A DNA stretch of 64,000 bases from Bacillota bacterium (GTDB lineage: Bacteria > Bacillota > Clostridia > Oscillospirales > Acutalibacteraceae), in assembly GCA_023412715.1 (NCBI GenBank), contig JAEZCC010000044.1:62001-126000 (forward strand), read 5' to 3'. Under the pieces are notes generated by a model. The model worked only from the letters and a program-made list of their open reading frames with translations. It had not been told where the DNA came from and did not search any database. Each line of letters starts with the position of its first letter. Positions within the stretch are counted from its first letter, which is position 1. The position numbers and the translations under genes are program-made. This document shows, piece by piece, positions 46,701 to 54,895 of this stretch.

Positions 46701-48095
46701 TCCAGCGCCCACCGCTACACCGAGACGCTGTTCGGCAAGGACAACGTGTTCAAGGCCGGCACCATTGCCACCGTCGCGGACAAGACGGCCATCGGCTTTG
46801 TGAAAAAGTACGAGGAGGAGCGCGGCGTGGTCATGAACCGTGCGGAAGAGCTGCGCCTCGCCACGGGCTGCACCGGCGTCAAACGGACGACGGGCCAGCA
46901 CCCGGGCGGCATGGTCGTCGTTCCGAAAGGGATGGACGTCTTCGATTTCTGCCCGGTGCAGCATCCGGCGAACGATTCCGGCTCCGACAACATCACGACG
47001 CATTTCGACTTCCATTCCATCCACGACACCATCTGCAAACTTGACGAGCTGGGGCACGATGTCCCGACCATCTACCGGTATCTGGAGGATTACACCGGCA
47101 TCCCGGTCATGGAGGTCTCGATGAGCGACCCGGACGTCATGTCCCTTTTCACCTCCACAAAGGCGCTGGGCGTGGCACCGGAGGACATCGATTCGCCGAC
47201 GGGCACGTTTTCCCTTCCGGAGGTCGGCACCAATTTTGTGCGGCAGATGCTGATGGAGTCCAGGCCGAAGACATTCTCGGACCTTCTGCAGGTTTCCGGC
47301 CTGTCGCACGGCACCGACGTGTGGATTGGAAACGCGCAGGAGCTGATTAGAAACAGGACCTGCACCATTTCGGAGGTCATCGGTACGCGTGACAGCATCA
47401 TGACGTATCTGCTCCAGAAGGGCCTGGAACCGAAAATGGCCTTCAAAATCATGGAGATCGTCCGTAAGGGCAAAGCGCCGAAGCTGCTGTCGGCGGAATA
47501 TATCCAGGCGATGAAGGACCACAATGTTCCGCAGTGGTACATCGAATCCTGCATGAAAATCAAGTACATGTTCCCGAAGGCCCATGCCGCCGCCTACATG
47601 ATCTCAACGCTGCGCCTGGGCTGGTACAAGGTGCACAGGCCGGTCGAGTATTACGCGGCCTATTTCACCGTGCGCGGCGAGGATTTCGACGGCGCCGTCG
47701 TCATCGGGGGACGCGAGGCCGTCCGCAGGAAAATGAGCGAAATCAGCATGAAGGGCAAAGAGGCCAGCGCCAAGGAAGAAGCCGCGTACGCGACGCTACA
47801 GATCGTCAACGAAATGCTTGCCCGCGGCATTGAGGTACTGCCCGTCGATCTTTATCAGTCCGACGCGAAAAAGTTCCTTGTGGAGGATGGGAAGATACGC
47901 ATGCCGTTCCTCTCGCTTGCAGGCGTCGGGGAAGCCGCCGCGAACAGCCTGGCCGAAGCGCGTGTAAAGGGAAATTACCTGTCGGTTGAGGATCTTCAGG
48001 CGCGTTCGAAAGTTTCCAAATCCGTAATCGAGACGCTCGGAGGGGCCGGCGTTCTGAATGGTCTGCCGGCAAGCAGCCAGATGACGCTGTTTTAG
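43749..48095 (+). CDS. polC: DNA polymerase III alpha subunit, PolC type
   Basis: PolC (1448 aa) is the replicative polymerase of low-GC-type Firmicutes. In order: an N-terminal domain with OB fold (about 1-330), a PHP domain (ELHMHTSMSAMDGV) interrupted by the DEDD proofreading exonuclease (SFDIETTGLSPAGDRITEIG, HHHRACDDAAVLG), a zinc finger (CPKC ... CPVC), and the polymerase palm with TPDIDLNFSGEYQ. GTG start at 43749. It ends the pyrH-frr-uppS-cdsA-dxr-rseP-ispG cluster. Confidence 0.98.
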   Translation: MKQFGDFFSSYITVSDLPETIRGGEILSLSIDSGSRILTAQVRFSGLVERTALYHLESRLSACESLRLVRACVNPLFPETCFSLDYYPSLVMELKRRDACINGTLKDSTPRLDENSGLVITLSHGGLEVLLARHADRELSRLIQEEFGLHLPVRFDGVTKIQETDKAYIEKKQTLDEKKRREAVAEFVDSGTVDKKKKGPASHVVSVRKGDTLFPSVVPGSARELYGRIPRDKPIPISKITPDIGSATVWGEIFSVEQRDTRDRQRRIYSVNITDYTGSITMKIIETVDRCKTLDTLSRGMSVLARGDVEYDKYDHEIVLRPKAAASVELLKVTDSAEKKRVELHMHTSMSAMDGVTSAADLINRAAEWGHSAVAITDHGVAQAYPDAMNAAESLAKKGKPIKVIYGMEAYFVNDLVPAVKGRTDRALDGELISFDIETTGLSPAGDRITEIGAVRLKGGEVLDSFDTFVDPERPIPAKITQLTSITDEMVRDAPKEREALEAFFRFCGEDAVLIAHNADFDTSFIRAAAKRCGMEFENAYIDTVPMCRSLLKNIRNVKLDTVAKYLKLEDFHHHRACDDAAVLGKIFLRLAQRLKEDAGARKVMDINTSLAGGDVKKMKSYHMILLAKNKAGLKNLYRLISKSHLDYFYRNPRIPKTELIRYREGILIGSACQAGELYQAVSTGQPWPVLCEIASFYDYLEIQPLGNNEFMVREGMVPEEEKLREFNRTIVKLGKTLGKPVVATCDVHFMDPKDGAYRRILMAGQGYKDTDDQAPLFFRTTDEMLEEFSYLGKDTAYEVVVENTNQIADEVEQIRPIPEGTFPPFIAGAEEQLTSITWKRAKELYGDPLPEIVQKRLERELGSITKHGFSILYMTAQKLVADSVGHGYLVGSRGSVGSSFVANMAGISEVNPLMPHYVCPKCRHSEFVTDGSVGSGFDLPPKKCPVCGTEYNRDGHNIPFETFLGFDGDKTPDIDLNFSGEYQSSAHRYTETLFGKDNVFKAGTIATVADKTAIGFVKKYEEERGVVMNRAEELRLATGCTGVKRTTGQHPGGMVVVPKGMDVFDFCPVQHPANDSGSDNITTHFDFHSIHDTICKLDELGHDVPTIYRYLEDYTGIPVMEVSMSDPDVMSLFTSTKALGVAPEDIDSPTGTFSLPEVGTNFVRQMLMESRPKTFSDLLQVSGLSHGTDVWIGNAQELIRNRTCTISEVIGTRDSIMTYLLQKGLEPKMAFKIMEIVRKGKAPKLLSAEYIQAMKDHNVPQWYIESCMKIKYMFPKAHAAAYMISTLRLGWYKVHRPVEYYAAYFTVRGEDFDGAVVIGGREAVRRKMSEISMKGKEASAKEEAAYATLQIVNEMLARGIEVLPVDLYQSDAKKFLVEDGKIRMPFLSLAGVGEAAANSLAEARVKGNYLSVEDLQARSKVSKSVIETLGGAGVLNGLPASSQMTLF

Positions 48096-48096
48096 G

Positions 48097-48126
48097 TTGA
48101 CAAGTGATAATTTAGTATGGTATTAT
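48097..48126 (+). promoter_or_regulatory. Promoter of the histidine operon
   Basis: TTGACA (48097-48102) and TATTAT (48121-48126), 18 bases apart, start right after the polC stop. The ~35-nt leader leaves no room for a T-box or a leader-peptide attenuator, so control must be at initiation or by feedback. Confidence 0.75.
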
Positions 48127-48166
48127 AGTAGCACGTTAAAGTATCCGGACGGGGAGAAACGCGCCT

Positions 48167-49357
48167 ATGAAGAAGAACAACAGAATCACGCCGGAGGGGA
48201 CAAAGGATTTTCTGTTCGAAGAATGCCTGACCCGCCGCCGGGTGGAACAGACGCTCGCGCGGGCCTTTTCCGTTCACGGCTTTCATGAGGTCGTGACGCC
48301 GGGGCTGGAGTTCTACGACGTGTTCGATCCGGATTTTTCGGGCATCCCGCCGGAGGTCATGTTCAAAATGACGGACCGGCGCGGGCGCATCGTCGTCATG
48401 CGGCCGGATTCAACCCTTCCCATCGCCCGGCTGACGGCGACGCGCCTGCAGAACCTGCCCAAGCCGGTGCGCCTTTTTTACACCCAGCCCATCTACCGCA
48501 ACCACCCGGGCCTGATGGGGCGCAGCGACGAAAACGTGCAGACCGGCGTGGAGCTTCTGGGCGCCTCCGGGCTGCGCGCCGACCTCGAAACGGTTTTCAC
48601 CGCCGTGGAGTCCCTTTCCCGCTGCGTGCAGGGCTTCCGCCTGGAGCTTGGCCACGCCGGCTTTTTCCGTGGACTTGCGGAAGGGCTGCCGGTTTCGGGC
48701 GATTTCCGCGAGGACATCCGCAGCGCGGTGGAATCGAAAAACTACGCCGCCCTCGGCGCCATGCTGGAAACGCTTCCCGACAGCCCGCAGGTGCGCGCCG
48801 TGCGGGAGCTGCCGCGGCTGTTCGGCGGGGAAGAGGTCTTTGAAAAGGCGGCCCCGCTGTGCGGCGGGCGGCTGCTCGAAACGCTGGAATACCTGCACGG
48901 CATCTATCGGTCGCTTTCCGGCTTCGGCCTCGGGAGCCGCCTGATTGTGGACCTCGGCCTCGTTCAGCGGAACGATTACTACACGGGCGTGGTGTTCAGC
49001 GCCTATGTGGAGGAATGCGGCGACGCGGTACTGCTGGGCGGGCGCTATGACAATCTTCTGGAGCATTTCGGCGTTCCCATGCCGGCGGTCGGCTTCGGGG
49101 TCGACGTGGACGCCGTCGCTCAGACGGTCCTGGCAAGGGAAAAGGGAACACAGGTTCCGCCTGCGGAAATCCTCGTCCACGGCGACGACGGATTTGAGGT
49201 TAAGGCGCTGGAGCGTGCCGCGGAGCTTACCTCGCAGGGCAGGCGCTGCGAAAACAGCGTTTTTGCGTCCCGCGAAGAGGCGATTCAATATGCGCGCGCC
49301 GCCGGTGTCGGGCAGGTCGAGTTTGTCGGCCGGGAGCCTCAGACCGTCACGCTGTAA
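48167..49357 (+). CDS. hisZ: ATP phosphoribosyltransferase regulatory subunit HisZ
   Basis: HisZ (396 aa) is a catalytically inactive relative of histidyl-tRNA synthetase that activates and feedback-regulates the short HisG. It keeps class II motif-like stretches (TPEGTKDFLFEE, MRPDSTLPIARL, QRNDYYTGVVF). The lack of a C-terminal anticodon-binding domain and the neighbouring short hisG distinguish it from HisS. First gene of the histidine operon. Confidence 0.94.
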   Translation: MKKNNRITPEGTKDFLFEECLTRRRVEQTLARAFSVHGFHEVVTPGLEFYDVFDPDFSGIPPEVMFKMTDRRGRIVVMRPDSTLPIARLTATRLQNLPKPVRLFYTQPIYRNHPGLMGRSDENVQTGVELLGASGLRADLETVFTAVESLSRCVQGFRLELGHAGFFRGLAEGLPVSGDFREDIRSAVESKNYAALGAMLETLPDSPQVRAVRELPRLFGGEEVFEKAAPLCGGRLLETLEYLHGIYRSLSGFGLGSRLIVDLGLVQRNDYYTGVVFSAYVEECGDAVLLGGRYDNLLEHFGVPMPAVGFGVDVDAVAQTVLAREKGTQVPPAEILVHGDDGFEVKALERAAELTSQGRRCENSVFASREEAIQYARAAGVGQVEFVGREPQTVTL

Positions 49358-49410
49358 GAGAGTGCCGCGGCCCGCCCGGCTGAGCCGCCTGCCTGATTTC
49401 GGGGGTAAAC

Positions 49411-50073
49411 ATGAAACCGTTAAGGATTGCGCTGACGAAGGGCCGGCTCGAAAAAGACGCCGTTGCGCTCTTCGGGCAGATCGGGTTCGACTGTTCCGCC
49501 GTCCGCAATAAAGGGCGTAAGCTGATCCTCCCCGTCGCGGGGGGCGCGTTCGAGGTCGTTCTTGCAAAAGCCGCCGATGTCATCACCTATGTGGAGCACG
49601 GCGTCTGCGACCTCGGCATTGTGGGGAAAGATACCATCATGGAGCACGGCGGGAGCTTCTACGAGGTGCTCGACCTCGGTTTCGGCAAATGCCGTTTCGC
49701 CCTTGCCGGCCCAAAGGGGTGCGATTTTTTCAGCGGATATTCGGCCCGCACGGTGGCGTCGAAATACCCGAACGTGGCGGCGGAATATTTCGGGCGGAAG
49801 GCCATGGACGTCCGCATTATCAAAATCGAAGGATCGGTGGAGCTTGCGCCGCTGCTCGGCCTTGCGGACGCGATTGTCGATATCGTAGAGACGGGCGGCA
49901 CGCTGCGCGAGAACGGGCTTGAGGTCATTGAAACGATCTGCGGCATCTCCGCAAGGCTGATTGTGAACGCCGCCAGCATGAAGATGCGGAAAGAAGAAAT
50001 CGAGGCCCTGACTGGGAAAATGGAAAAAATACTTCGCCAGGGATACGGCGGCAACGGAGGGGAAGAACTTTGA
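49411..50073 (+). CDS. hisG: ATP phosphoribosyltransferase, short form (HisG)
   Basis: HisG (220 aa) starts histidine synthesis by joining ATP and PRPP. The short form lacks the C-terminal regulatory domain and depends on HisZ, encoded just upstream. Family stretches: IALTKGRLEKDAVALF, CDLGIVGKDTI, GSVELAPLLGLADAIVDIVETGGTLRENGLE. Its stop overlaps the hisD start. Confidence 0.96.
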   Translation: MKPLRIALTKGRLEKDAVALFGQIGFDCSAVRNKGRKLILPVAGGAFEVVLAKAADVITYVEHGVCDLGIVGKDTIMEHGGSFYEVLDLGFGKCRFALAGPKGCDFFSGYSARTVASKYPNVAAEYFGRKAMDVRIIKIEGSVELAPLLGLADAIVDIVETGGTLRENGLEVIETICGISARLIVNAASMKMRKEEIEALTGKMEKILRQGYGGNGGEEL

Positions 50074-51374
50074 TTCAGGTTTGGAAACGGAAAGACTGCT
50101 TCGGCGAAGAACTGGTTACCCAACTGAAACAGCGCAGACGCGCGGCCGGCCGCGAGGTGGAAGCCTCTGTCGCGGCGATTATCGAGCGCGTGCGCAGCGA
50201 GGGGGACGCGGCGGTCCGGGACTATACACTCCGGTTTGACGGCTCCCTTCCGGAAAAAGAGGAGCTGACAAAAGAGGATATGCGGCAGGGCGCCTCCTCC
50301 TGCGACCCGGAATTCCTCGCCGCGCTCGGCCGCGCCGCCGAAAATATCCGGGATTTCCACCGGCGTCAGAAGCAGCAGAGCTGGTTCGAGACGCGCCCGG
50401 ACGGCGTCATGACGGGCCAGCGCATCCGCGGGCTTGCGCGTGTCGGCATCTACGTGCCGGGCGGGACCGCGGCGTATCCGTCCTCCGTGCTGATGAACGC
50501 GATTCCCGCGAAGATTGCCGAAGTGGGCGAAATTGTCATGGCGACGCCCCCGCCGAAGGACGGGCGGCCGAATCCGGCCATCATGGCGGCGGCGCTGGAA
50601 GCGGGGGTCGACCGGGTTTTTCAGATCGGCGGGGCGCAGGCTATCGCCGCTTTGGCGTTCGGGACACAGACGGTCCCGGCGGTGGATAAGATTGTGGGGC
50701 CGGGCAACATTTACGTTGCGACGGCGAAGAAGCAGCTTTACGGCACGGTCGGAATCGACATGGTCGCAGGGCCGAGCGAAATCCTGATTCTTGCGGACGA
50801 AACGGCGAACCCCGTTTTCCTTGCGGCCGACCTGATGTCGCAGGCGGAGCATGACGTGCTCGCGTCGGCGATCCTTCTGACCGATTCGGAATCAATCGCC
50901 GACGGGACCGCCGCGGAGCTTTCCAAACAGATGGAACGCCTTTCCCGCCGCGATATCATTGCAAAGTCCCTGGATTCCTACGGGGCGATTGTCGTCTGCA
51001 AAAGCATGGAGGAAGCGGTCGGCTTCGCGAACAAGCTTGCGCCGGAGCATCTTGAGGTCTGCACGGCGAACCCCATGGAGTATCTCGGAAGAATCGATAA
51101 CGCCGGCTCTGTTTTTCTCGGCAGCTATGCGCCGGAGCCGCTCGGCGATTATTACGCCGGACCGAATCATGTTCTGCCGACGGGGGGGACGGCGCGCTTT
51201 TTCTCGCCGCTTTCGGTCGACAGCTTTGTCAAAAAATCCAGTTTTCTGTATTACACGCAGGCGGCGCTCTCGCAGGCGTCGGAGGATATCGAAATTTTTG
51301 CGCGCGCCGAGGGCCTGACGGCCCACGCGAATTCCATCGCAGTCAGAGAAGCGGATGGAAAGCAGGAGCGGTGA
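50070..51374 (+). CDS. hisD: Histidinol dehydrogenase
   Basis: HisD (434 aa) oxidises histidinol to histidine in two NAD-dependent, zinc-dependent steps. Visible stretches: GLARVGIYVPGGTAAYPSSVLM, GPGNIYVATAKK, DMVAGPSEIL, AEHDVLAS, APEHLEVCT and GPNHVLPTGGTARF. TTG start at 50070 overlapping the hisG stop, with GGAGGGG upstream. Confidence 0.97.
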   Translation: MIQVWKRKDCFGEELVTQLKQRRRAAGREVEASVAAIIERVRSEGDAAVRDYTLRFDGSLPEKEELTKEDMRQGASSCDPEFLAALGRAAENIRDFHRRQKQQSWFETRPDGVMTGQRIRGLARVGIYVPGGTAAYPSSVLMNAIPAKIAEVGEIVMATPPPKDGRPNPAIMAAALEAGVDRVFQIGGAQAIAALAFGTQTVPAVDKIVGPGNIYVATAKKQLYGTVGIDMVAGPSEILILADETANPVFLAADLMSQAEHDVLASAILLTDSESIADGTAAELSKQMERLSRRDIIAKSLDSYGAIVVCKSMEEAVGFANKLAPEHLEVCTANPMEYLGRIDNAGSVFLGSYAPEPLGDYYAGPNHVLPTGGTARFFSPLSVDSFVKKSSFLYYTQAALSQASEDIEIFARAEGLTAHANSIAVREADGKQER

Positions 51375-51414
51375 ATCCGCGGCGGGGCTTTTGGTTTGAA
51401 AGGAGAGGAAAACG

Positions 51415-51990
51415 ATGCGGCAATCCATCCAGCGGCGGACAACGAAGGAGACGGACGTTTCGGTGCGGCTTTTCCTTGACGGAGGGAAAGTCCGGACGGA
51501 AACGGGCGTCGGCTTTTTCGATCATATGCTCAGTTCGTTTGCGGTGCACGGGGGCTTCGGGCTGGAGCTGAAAACGGCCGGCGACCTCGGCGTCGACTGC
51601 CACCACACGGTGGAGGACACGGGCATCGTTCTGGGCCGGGCCTTTGCCGAAGCGCTCGGCGACCGTTCCGGAATCGCCCGGTTCGGCAGCTTCTACGCGC
51701 CGATGGACGAATCGCTTGCCTTTGCCGCCGTGGATATCAGCGGCCGCCCGTTCCTCGTGTTTCACGCCGATTTCGGGCAGGAACGAATCGGCGGCTACGA
51801 CTCCTGCATGACGGAGGAGTTCTTCCGCGCTTTTGCCGTGAATGCGGGCGTCACCCTTCACGCCAGGGTGGAATACGGCCAGAATGCGCACCACCAGACC
51901 GAAGCGCTTTTCAAGGCCGTCGCTCATGCGCTGAGAATCGCCGCGTCATCCGCTGGCGACGGCGTCCTTTCGACAAAGGGAAGCCTGTAG
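51415..51990 (+). CDS. hisB: Imidazoleglycerol-phosphate dehydratase
   Basis: HisB (191 aa) dehydrates imidazoleglycerol phosphate. The two metal-binding histidine motifs are present: [14 protein letters not shown] with [11 protein letters not shown], and [18 protein letters not shown]. Single-domain form, without the histidinol phosphatase. AAAGGAGAGG precedes the ATG. hisH does not follow as it does in many operons. Confidence 0.97.
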   Translation: MRQSIQRRTTKETDVSVRLFLDGGKVRTETGVGFFDHMLSSFAVHGGFGLELKTAGDLGVDCHHTVEDTGIVLGRAFAEALGDRSGIARFGSFYAPMDESLAFAAVDISGRPFLVFHADFGQERIGGYDSCMTEEFFRAFAVNAGVTLHARVEYGQNAHHQTEALFKAVAHALRIAASSAGDGVLSTKGSL

Positions 51991-52010
51991 AAAAGACACG
52001 GAGGCAGCTT

Positions 52011-53090
52011 ATGATTGTCATACCCGCAATCGACCTGAAAAGCGGAAAATGCGTCCGCCTTCAGAAAGGGGATTATTCCACCGCGCACCAGGTGGCCGCA
52101 GACGCCGTGGAGGCCGCGCGCTCGTTCCGGGATGCCGGTGCCCGGTGGCTGCATGTCGTCGACCTCGACGGGGCCAAGAGCGCAAAGCCGGAAAACGCCG
52201 CCCTGATTCTGGAGATCTGCCGCGAATCCGGCCTGAAGCTGGAGGTCGGCGGCGGCATCCGCAGCATGGAGACCGCCGCGTTTTACCTGGAGAACGGGAT
52301 TTCCCGGGTGATTCTCGGGACTGCGGCGGTCCGTTCCCCGGAGTTCGTGAAGGCGGCCGTGAAAGCGTTCGGGGACGGCATTGCGGTGGGGATCGACGCA
52401 AGGGACGGCTTCGTTTCCCAGAACGGCTGGACGGAGGATTCTTCCGTCGATTATCTCACGCTGGCAAAAAAAATGGAGCAGGCCGGCGTAAAGAATATCA
52501 TCTTTACAGACATTGATCGCGACGGAATGCAGACCGGCCCGAATCTGGAGACGCTCGGCAGCCTGAACCGCTCCGTTTCCTGCAATATCACGGCAAGCGG
52601 GGGAATATCCGGGCTAAAGGATATTTCCGATTTAATCGGCCTCGGGCTGTACGGCGCCATCTGCGGCAAGGCCCTGTACGCGGGTTCCATGGATCTTGCG
52701 GCCGCCCTGGACCTGTGCGGGCGGGGAAGAAAGGCGCGCCTTTCCGGCAGGCCGGACGAATTGGCGGATCGGTATTTCAGAAAAGCGGATCTGCTTCCCG
52801 CCGTCGTGCAGGAGGACGGTTCCGGCGAAGTCCTGATGGTGGCTTACATGAACCGCGAATCCCTGCAGAAGACTCTCGAAACGGGGTACACGTGGTTTTA
52901 CAGCCGTTCCCGCGGCCGGCTGTGGAACAAGGGGGCGACCTCCGGCCATTTTCAGAAGGTCGTCAGAATCCGCGGCGACTGCGACGACGACACGCTGCTG
53001 GTGACCGTGAAGCAGACGGGGGCGGCGTGCCATACGGGCCGCCACAGCTGCTTTTTCAACGAAATCTGGAGGGATACGACCAATGAGTGA
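52011..53090 (+). CDS. hisA-hisI: HisA-HisI fusion: phosphoribosyl-ProFAR isomerase and phosphoribosyl-AMP cyclohydrolase
   Basis: One 359-aa frame holds two pathway enzymes. Residues 1-237 are His[20 protein letters not shown] with Asp8, VGGGIR (79-84), GIDARDG with Asp129, [13 protein letters not shown] (166-178) and TASGGIS. Residues 250-355 are His[41 protein letters not shown], and the metal/catalytic CDDDTLLV with [10 protein letters not shown] (cysteines 324, 340, 347). The joining segment is only about 12 residues ([15 protein letters not shown]). HisI normally follows hisF or is fused to HisE, not to HisA. The gene overlaps hisE by 8 bases. The hisH and hisF genes, which act between HisA and HisB, are absent here. 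Confidence 0.92.
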   Translation: MIVIPAIDLKSGKCVRLQKGDYSTAHQVAADAVEAARSFRDAGARWLHVVDLDGAKSAKPENAALILEICRESGLKLEVGGGIRSMETAAFYLENGISRVILGTAAVRSPEFVKAAVKAFGDGIAVGIDARDGFVSQNGWTEDSSVDYLTLAKKMEQAGVKNIIFTDIDRDGMQTGPNLETLGSLNRSVSCNITASGGISGLKDISDLIGLGLYGAICGKALYAGSMDLAAALDLCGRGRKARLSGRPDELADRYFRKADLLPAVVQEDGSGEVLMVAYMNRESLQKTLETGYTWFYSRSRGRLWNKGATSGHFQKVVRIRGDCDDDTLLVTVKQTGAACHTGRHSCFFNEIWRDTTNE

Positions 53091-53409
53091 CGTTTTACAG
53101 GAGCTTTATCAGACAGCAGTCAGCCGGAAGAATGCGGAAATAGAAAACTCGTATACGTGCTATCTGTTCGAGCAGGGCCTTGATAAAATCCTGAAAAAAT
53201 GCGGTGAAGAGTGCAGCGAAGTGATCATCGCCGCGAAAAACGGGAAGAACTCGGATACGGTCATGGAAATTTCGGACCTCTTGTACCATCTGACCGTCCT
53301 GATGGCGTTTCAGGGCATCACACCGGAAGACGTGGAAGCCGAGCTCGACCGCCGCAGCAAAAAAACCGGGAACCTCAAGACATTCCATCAGGTCGACAGA
53401 AACAGCTGA
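53083..53409 (+). CDS. hisE: Phosphoribosyl-ATP pyrophosphatase
   Basis: HisE (108 aa) is an all-helical MazG-like enzyme that removes pyrophosphate from phosphoribosyl-ATP, the step just before HisI. The stretch [31 protein letters not shown] and [13 protein letters not shown] show the conserved metal-binding glutamates and aspartate. It overlaps hisA-hisI by 8 bases, is the last gene of the operon and is followed by a terminator. Confidence 0.96.
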   Translation: MSDVLQELYQTAVSRKNAEIENSYTCYLFEQGLDKILKKCGEECSEVIIAAKNGKNSDTVMEISDLLYHLTVLMAFQGITPEDVEAELDRRSKKTGNLKTFHQVDRNS

Positions 53410-53413
53410 AAAT

Positions 53414-53457
53414 AAAGCAGCGGCACACCCATCCGGGCGCTCCGCTGCTTTTATTTT
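53414..53457 (+). terminator. Terminator of the histidine operon
   Basis: AAAGCAGCGG (53414-53423) pairs exactly with CCGCTGCTTT (53442-53451), followed by TATTTTAT. Confidence 0.85.
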
Positions 53458-53496
53458 ATGATGTGCTGTTGCAAAAGGGGGATCGGCCGGCGAGGG

Positions 53497-53733
53497 TTAC
53501 TTCTGCATCATGTAATTGATGAACATCAGCTCGTCTTCCGGGTTCTCTACGCTCAGTTCGGCAGAAATGGTTGAATTTTTGGCTTTTTCCAGCAGCTGGC
53601 GGACTCCGTACAGCTGGCAGAGCTTGCTTTTCAGGTTCAGCTTGTTGCCGTCATCCGTAATCAGATAAACATTCCCCTTGGCCTTGTCCAGAAGTTCAAT
53701 CAGCTTTTGAATATCGATATCAAACAGTTTCAT
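53497..53733 (-). CDS. Small conserved protein of unknown function
   Basis: The 78-aa product (MKLFDIDIQKLIELLDKAKG ... VYLITDDGNKLNLKSKLCQL) resembles short clostridial proteins often labelled polya polymerase in databases without functional support. It looks like a small alpha/beta fold with a GNKLNLKSKL core. No catalytic motif is seen. GAGGAGGG precedes the ATG, and a good promoter lies upstream, so it is a real monocistronic gene. Its stop lies close to the his terminator. Confidence 0.75.
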   Translation of the reverse strand: MKLFDIDIQKLIELLDKAKGNVYLITDDGNKLNLKSKLCQLYGVRQLLEKAKNSTISAELSVENPEDELMFINYMMQK

Positions 53734-53767
53734 ACAGTCGCCCTCCTCTTCTGATGATTTGGAATAA

Positions 53768-53796
53768 ATTATAACATGGATTCCGGCAAAAAACAA
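53768..53796 (-). promoter_or_regulatory. Promoter of the 78-aa protein gene
   Basis: On the - strand TTGTTT (53796-53791) and a perfect TATAAT (53773-53768), 17 bases apart. The 200 bases between here and the next + strand gene contain one imperfect hairpin (53857-53880) and a possible weak + strand -10 box TATAGT at 53940-53945; no gene. Confidence 0.7.
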
Positions 53797-53995
53797 CTGA
53801 GCTTTGCAAGTTGAACAGAAATAATATGTACATTTGTGGCTTTTTCCTATTGCCGGTGCACCCGGTCGTGGCCGGGCGCATGCGGATGCTCGATACGTAT
53901 GAAAAATTCATAAATTGTTAATTAAAAGCACAGAGCGGGTATAGTAAAATAACAATGACCTATTGGGAATTTTTAATCGTTTAAGGATGGTTGCC

Positions 53996-54895
53996 TTGTT
54001 TGGCTATGTCAGAATCCGGAAAGCGGAGCTGCTGGTCCGCCAATATGAAGATTACGGCGGCGTTTACTGTTCCCTGTGCCGGCGGCTGGGCAGGGACTAC
54101 GGGGTACTTTCGCGGCTGTTTCTGAATTATGACTGCACGTTTTACTCTCTGGTATTTCTTGCCGCCGCACAGCCGCCCTGTCCCGCGGCCCAAAAGGGGC
54201 GCTGCGTGGTCAATCCGCTTAAGCGCTGCGTCTTTTTCGACGAACGCCAGAAAATCTTTGAGGGCGCGGCGGCCTTTACGGTTTTGCTGACTTATTACAA
54301 AATCCGGGACGACCTGGCCGACTCCGGCTTTTGGCGAAGCCTGCCGAGGCGGCTGGCCCTTCCCGCCGCGGCGCTGGCGAAACGGAAAGCGGAGAAGCTC
54401 TTTCCGGCCCTCGGGCGGCGTGTCCGAGGGGCGATGAAGTCCCAAAGCGAAGTGGAGCGCCTGCCTCAGCCGGGAATCGACCAGTGCGCCGAGCCGACGG
54501 CCGGGCTTCTCGCCGAATTCTTCTCGTCGGAAGAGTTTTCCGGCATACAGCCGGAATCTTCCTGCGGCCGCGTCCTGCGTCAGGTAGGCTATTATCTTGG
54601 CAGGTGGACCTACCTGATGGATGCGGCGGACGATTTGGAGGAAGATATCAGAAGCGGGGCGTTTAACCCGCTGGCGAGAAAATTTCGGCTGGACCGTGTA
54701 AATTTTAAGGAAAATTACGGCGCCGTGCGGACCTATGCCAATCAGCTGCTGAACGAAACCCTGGCGAGGCTTGGGGCAGCGGCGGATTTGCTGGATATGA
54801 ACCGGCTCGGGCCGGTCGTGCGGAACGTGATTTTCCTCGGGCTTCCCCAAATGCAAAGACAGCGGCTATTCGAGAAGGAGAACGGAAATGTCTGA
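53996..54895 (+). CDS. DUF5685-family protein with isoprenoid-synthase-like aspartate motifs
   Basis: The 299-aa, mainly helical protein starts [12 protein letters not shown], typical of DUF5685. The TTG at 53996 lies 5 bases after AAGGATGG. It has conserved cysteines (C25, C28 in YCSLCRR, then C47, C70, C78), an exact DDxxD motif in IRDDLADSG (105-109) and a second acidic motif in [20 protein letters not shown] (209-217). The pair, and the spacing of about 100 residues, resemble the two magnesium-binding motifs of squalene/phytoene-synthase-like enzymes. The function has not been shown to my knowledge. It overlaps the J-domain gene by 8 bases, so the two are coexpressed. Confidence 0.75.
   Translation: MFGYVRIRKAELLVRQYEDYGGVYCSLCRRLGRDYGVLSRLFLNYDCTFYSLVFLAAAQPPCPAAQKGRCVVNPLKRCVFFDERQKIFEGAAAFTVLLTYYKIRDDLADSGFWRSLPRRLALPAAALAKRKAEKLFPALGRRVRGAMKSQSEVERLPQPGIDQCAEPTAGLLAEFFSSEEFSGIQPESSCGRVLRQVGYYLGRWTYLMDAADDLEEDIRSGAFNPLARKFRLDRVNFKENYGAVRTYANQLLNETLARLGAAADLLDMNRLGPVVRNVIFLGLPQMQRQRLFEKENGNV

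Noticed and set aside
42645..47585. 1116-aa and 489-aa open frames on the - strand opposite ispG and polC
   Set aside because: Both lie antisense to conserved genes and their translations are histidine/arginine-rich without motifs.
48096..48166. Possible histidine T-box or leader peptide before hisZ
   Set aside because: The 71-base gap holds the promoter and ribosome-binding site only; no specifier stem, terminator or His-codon run is seen.
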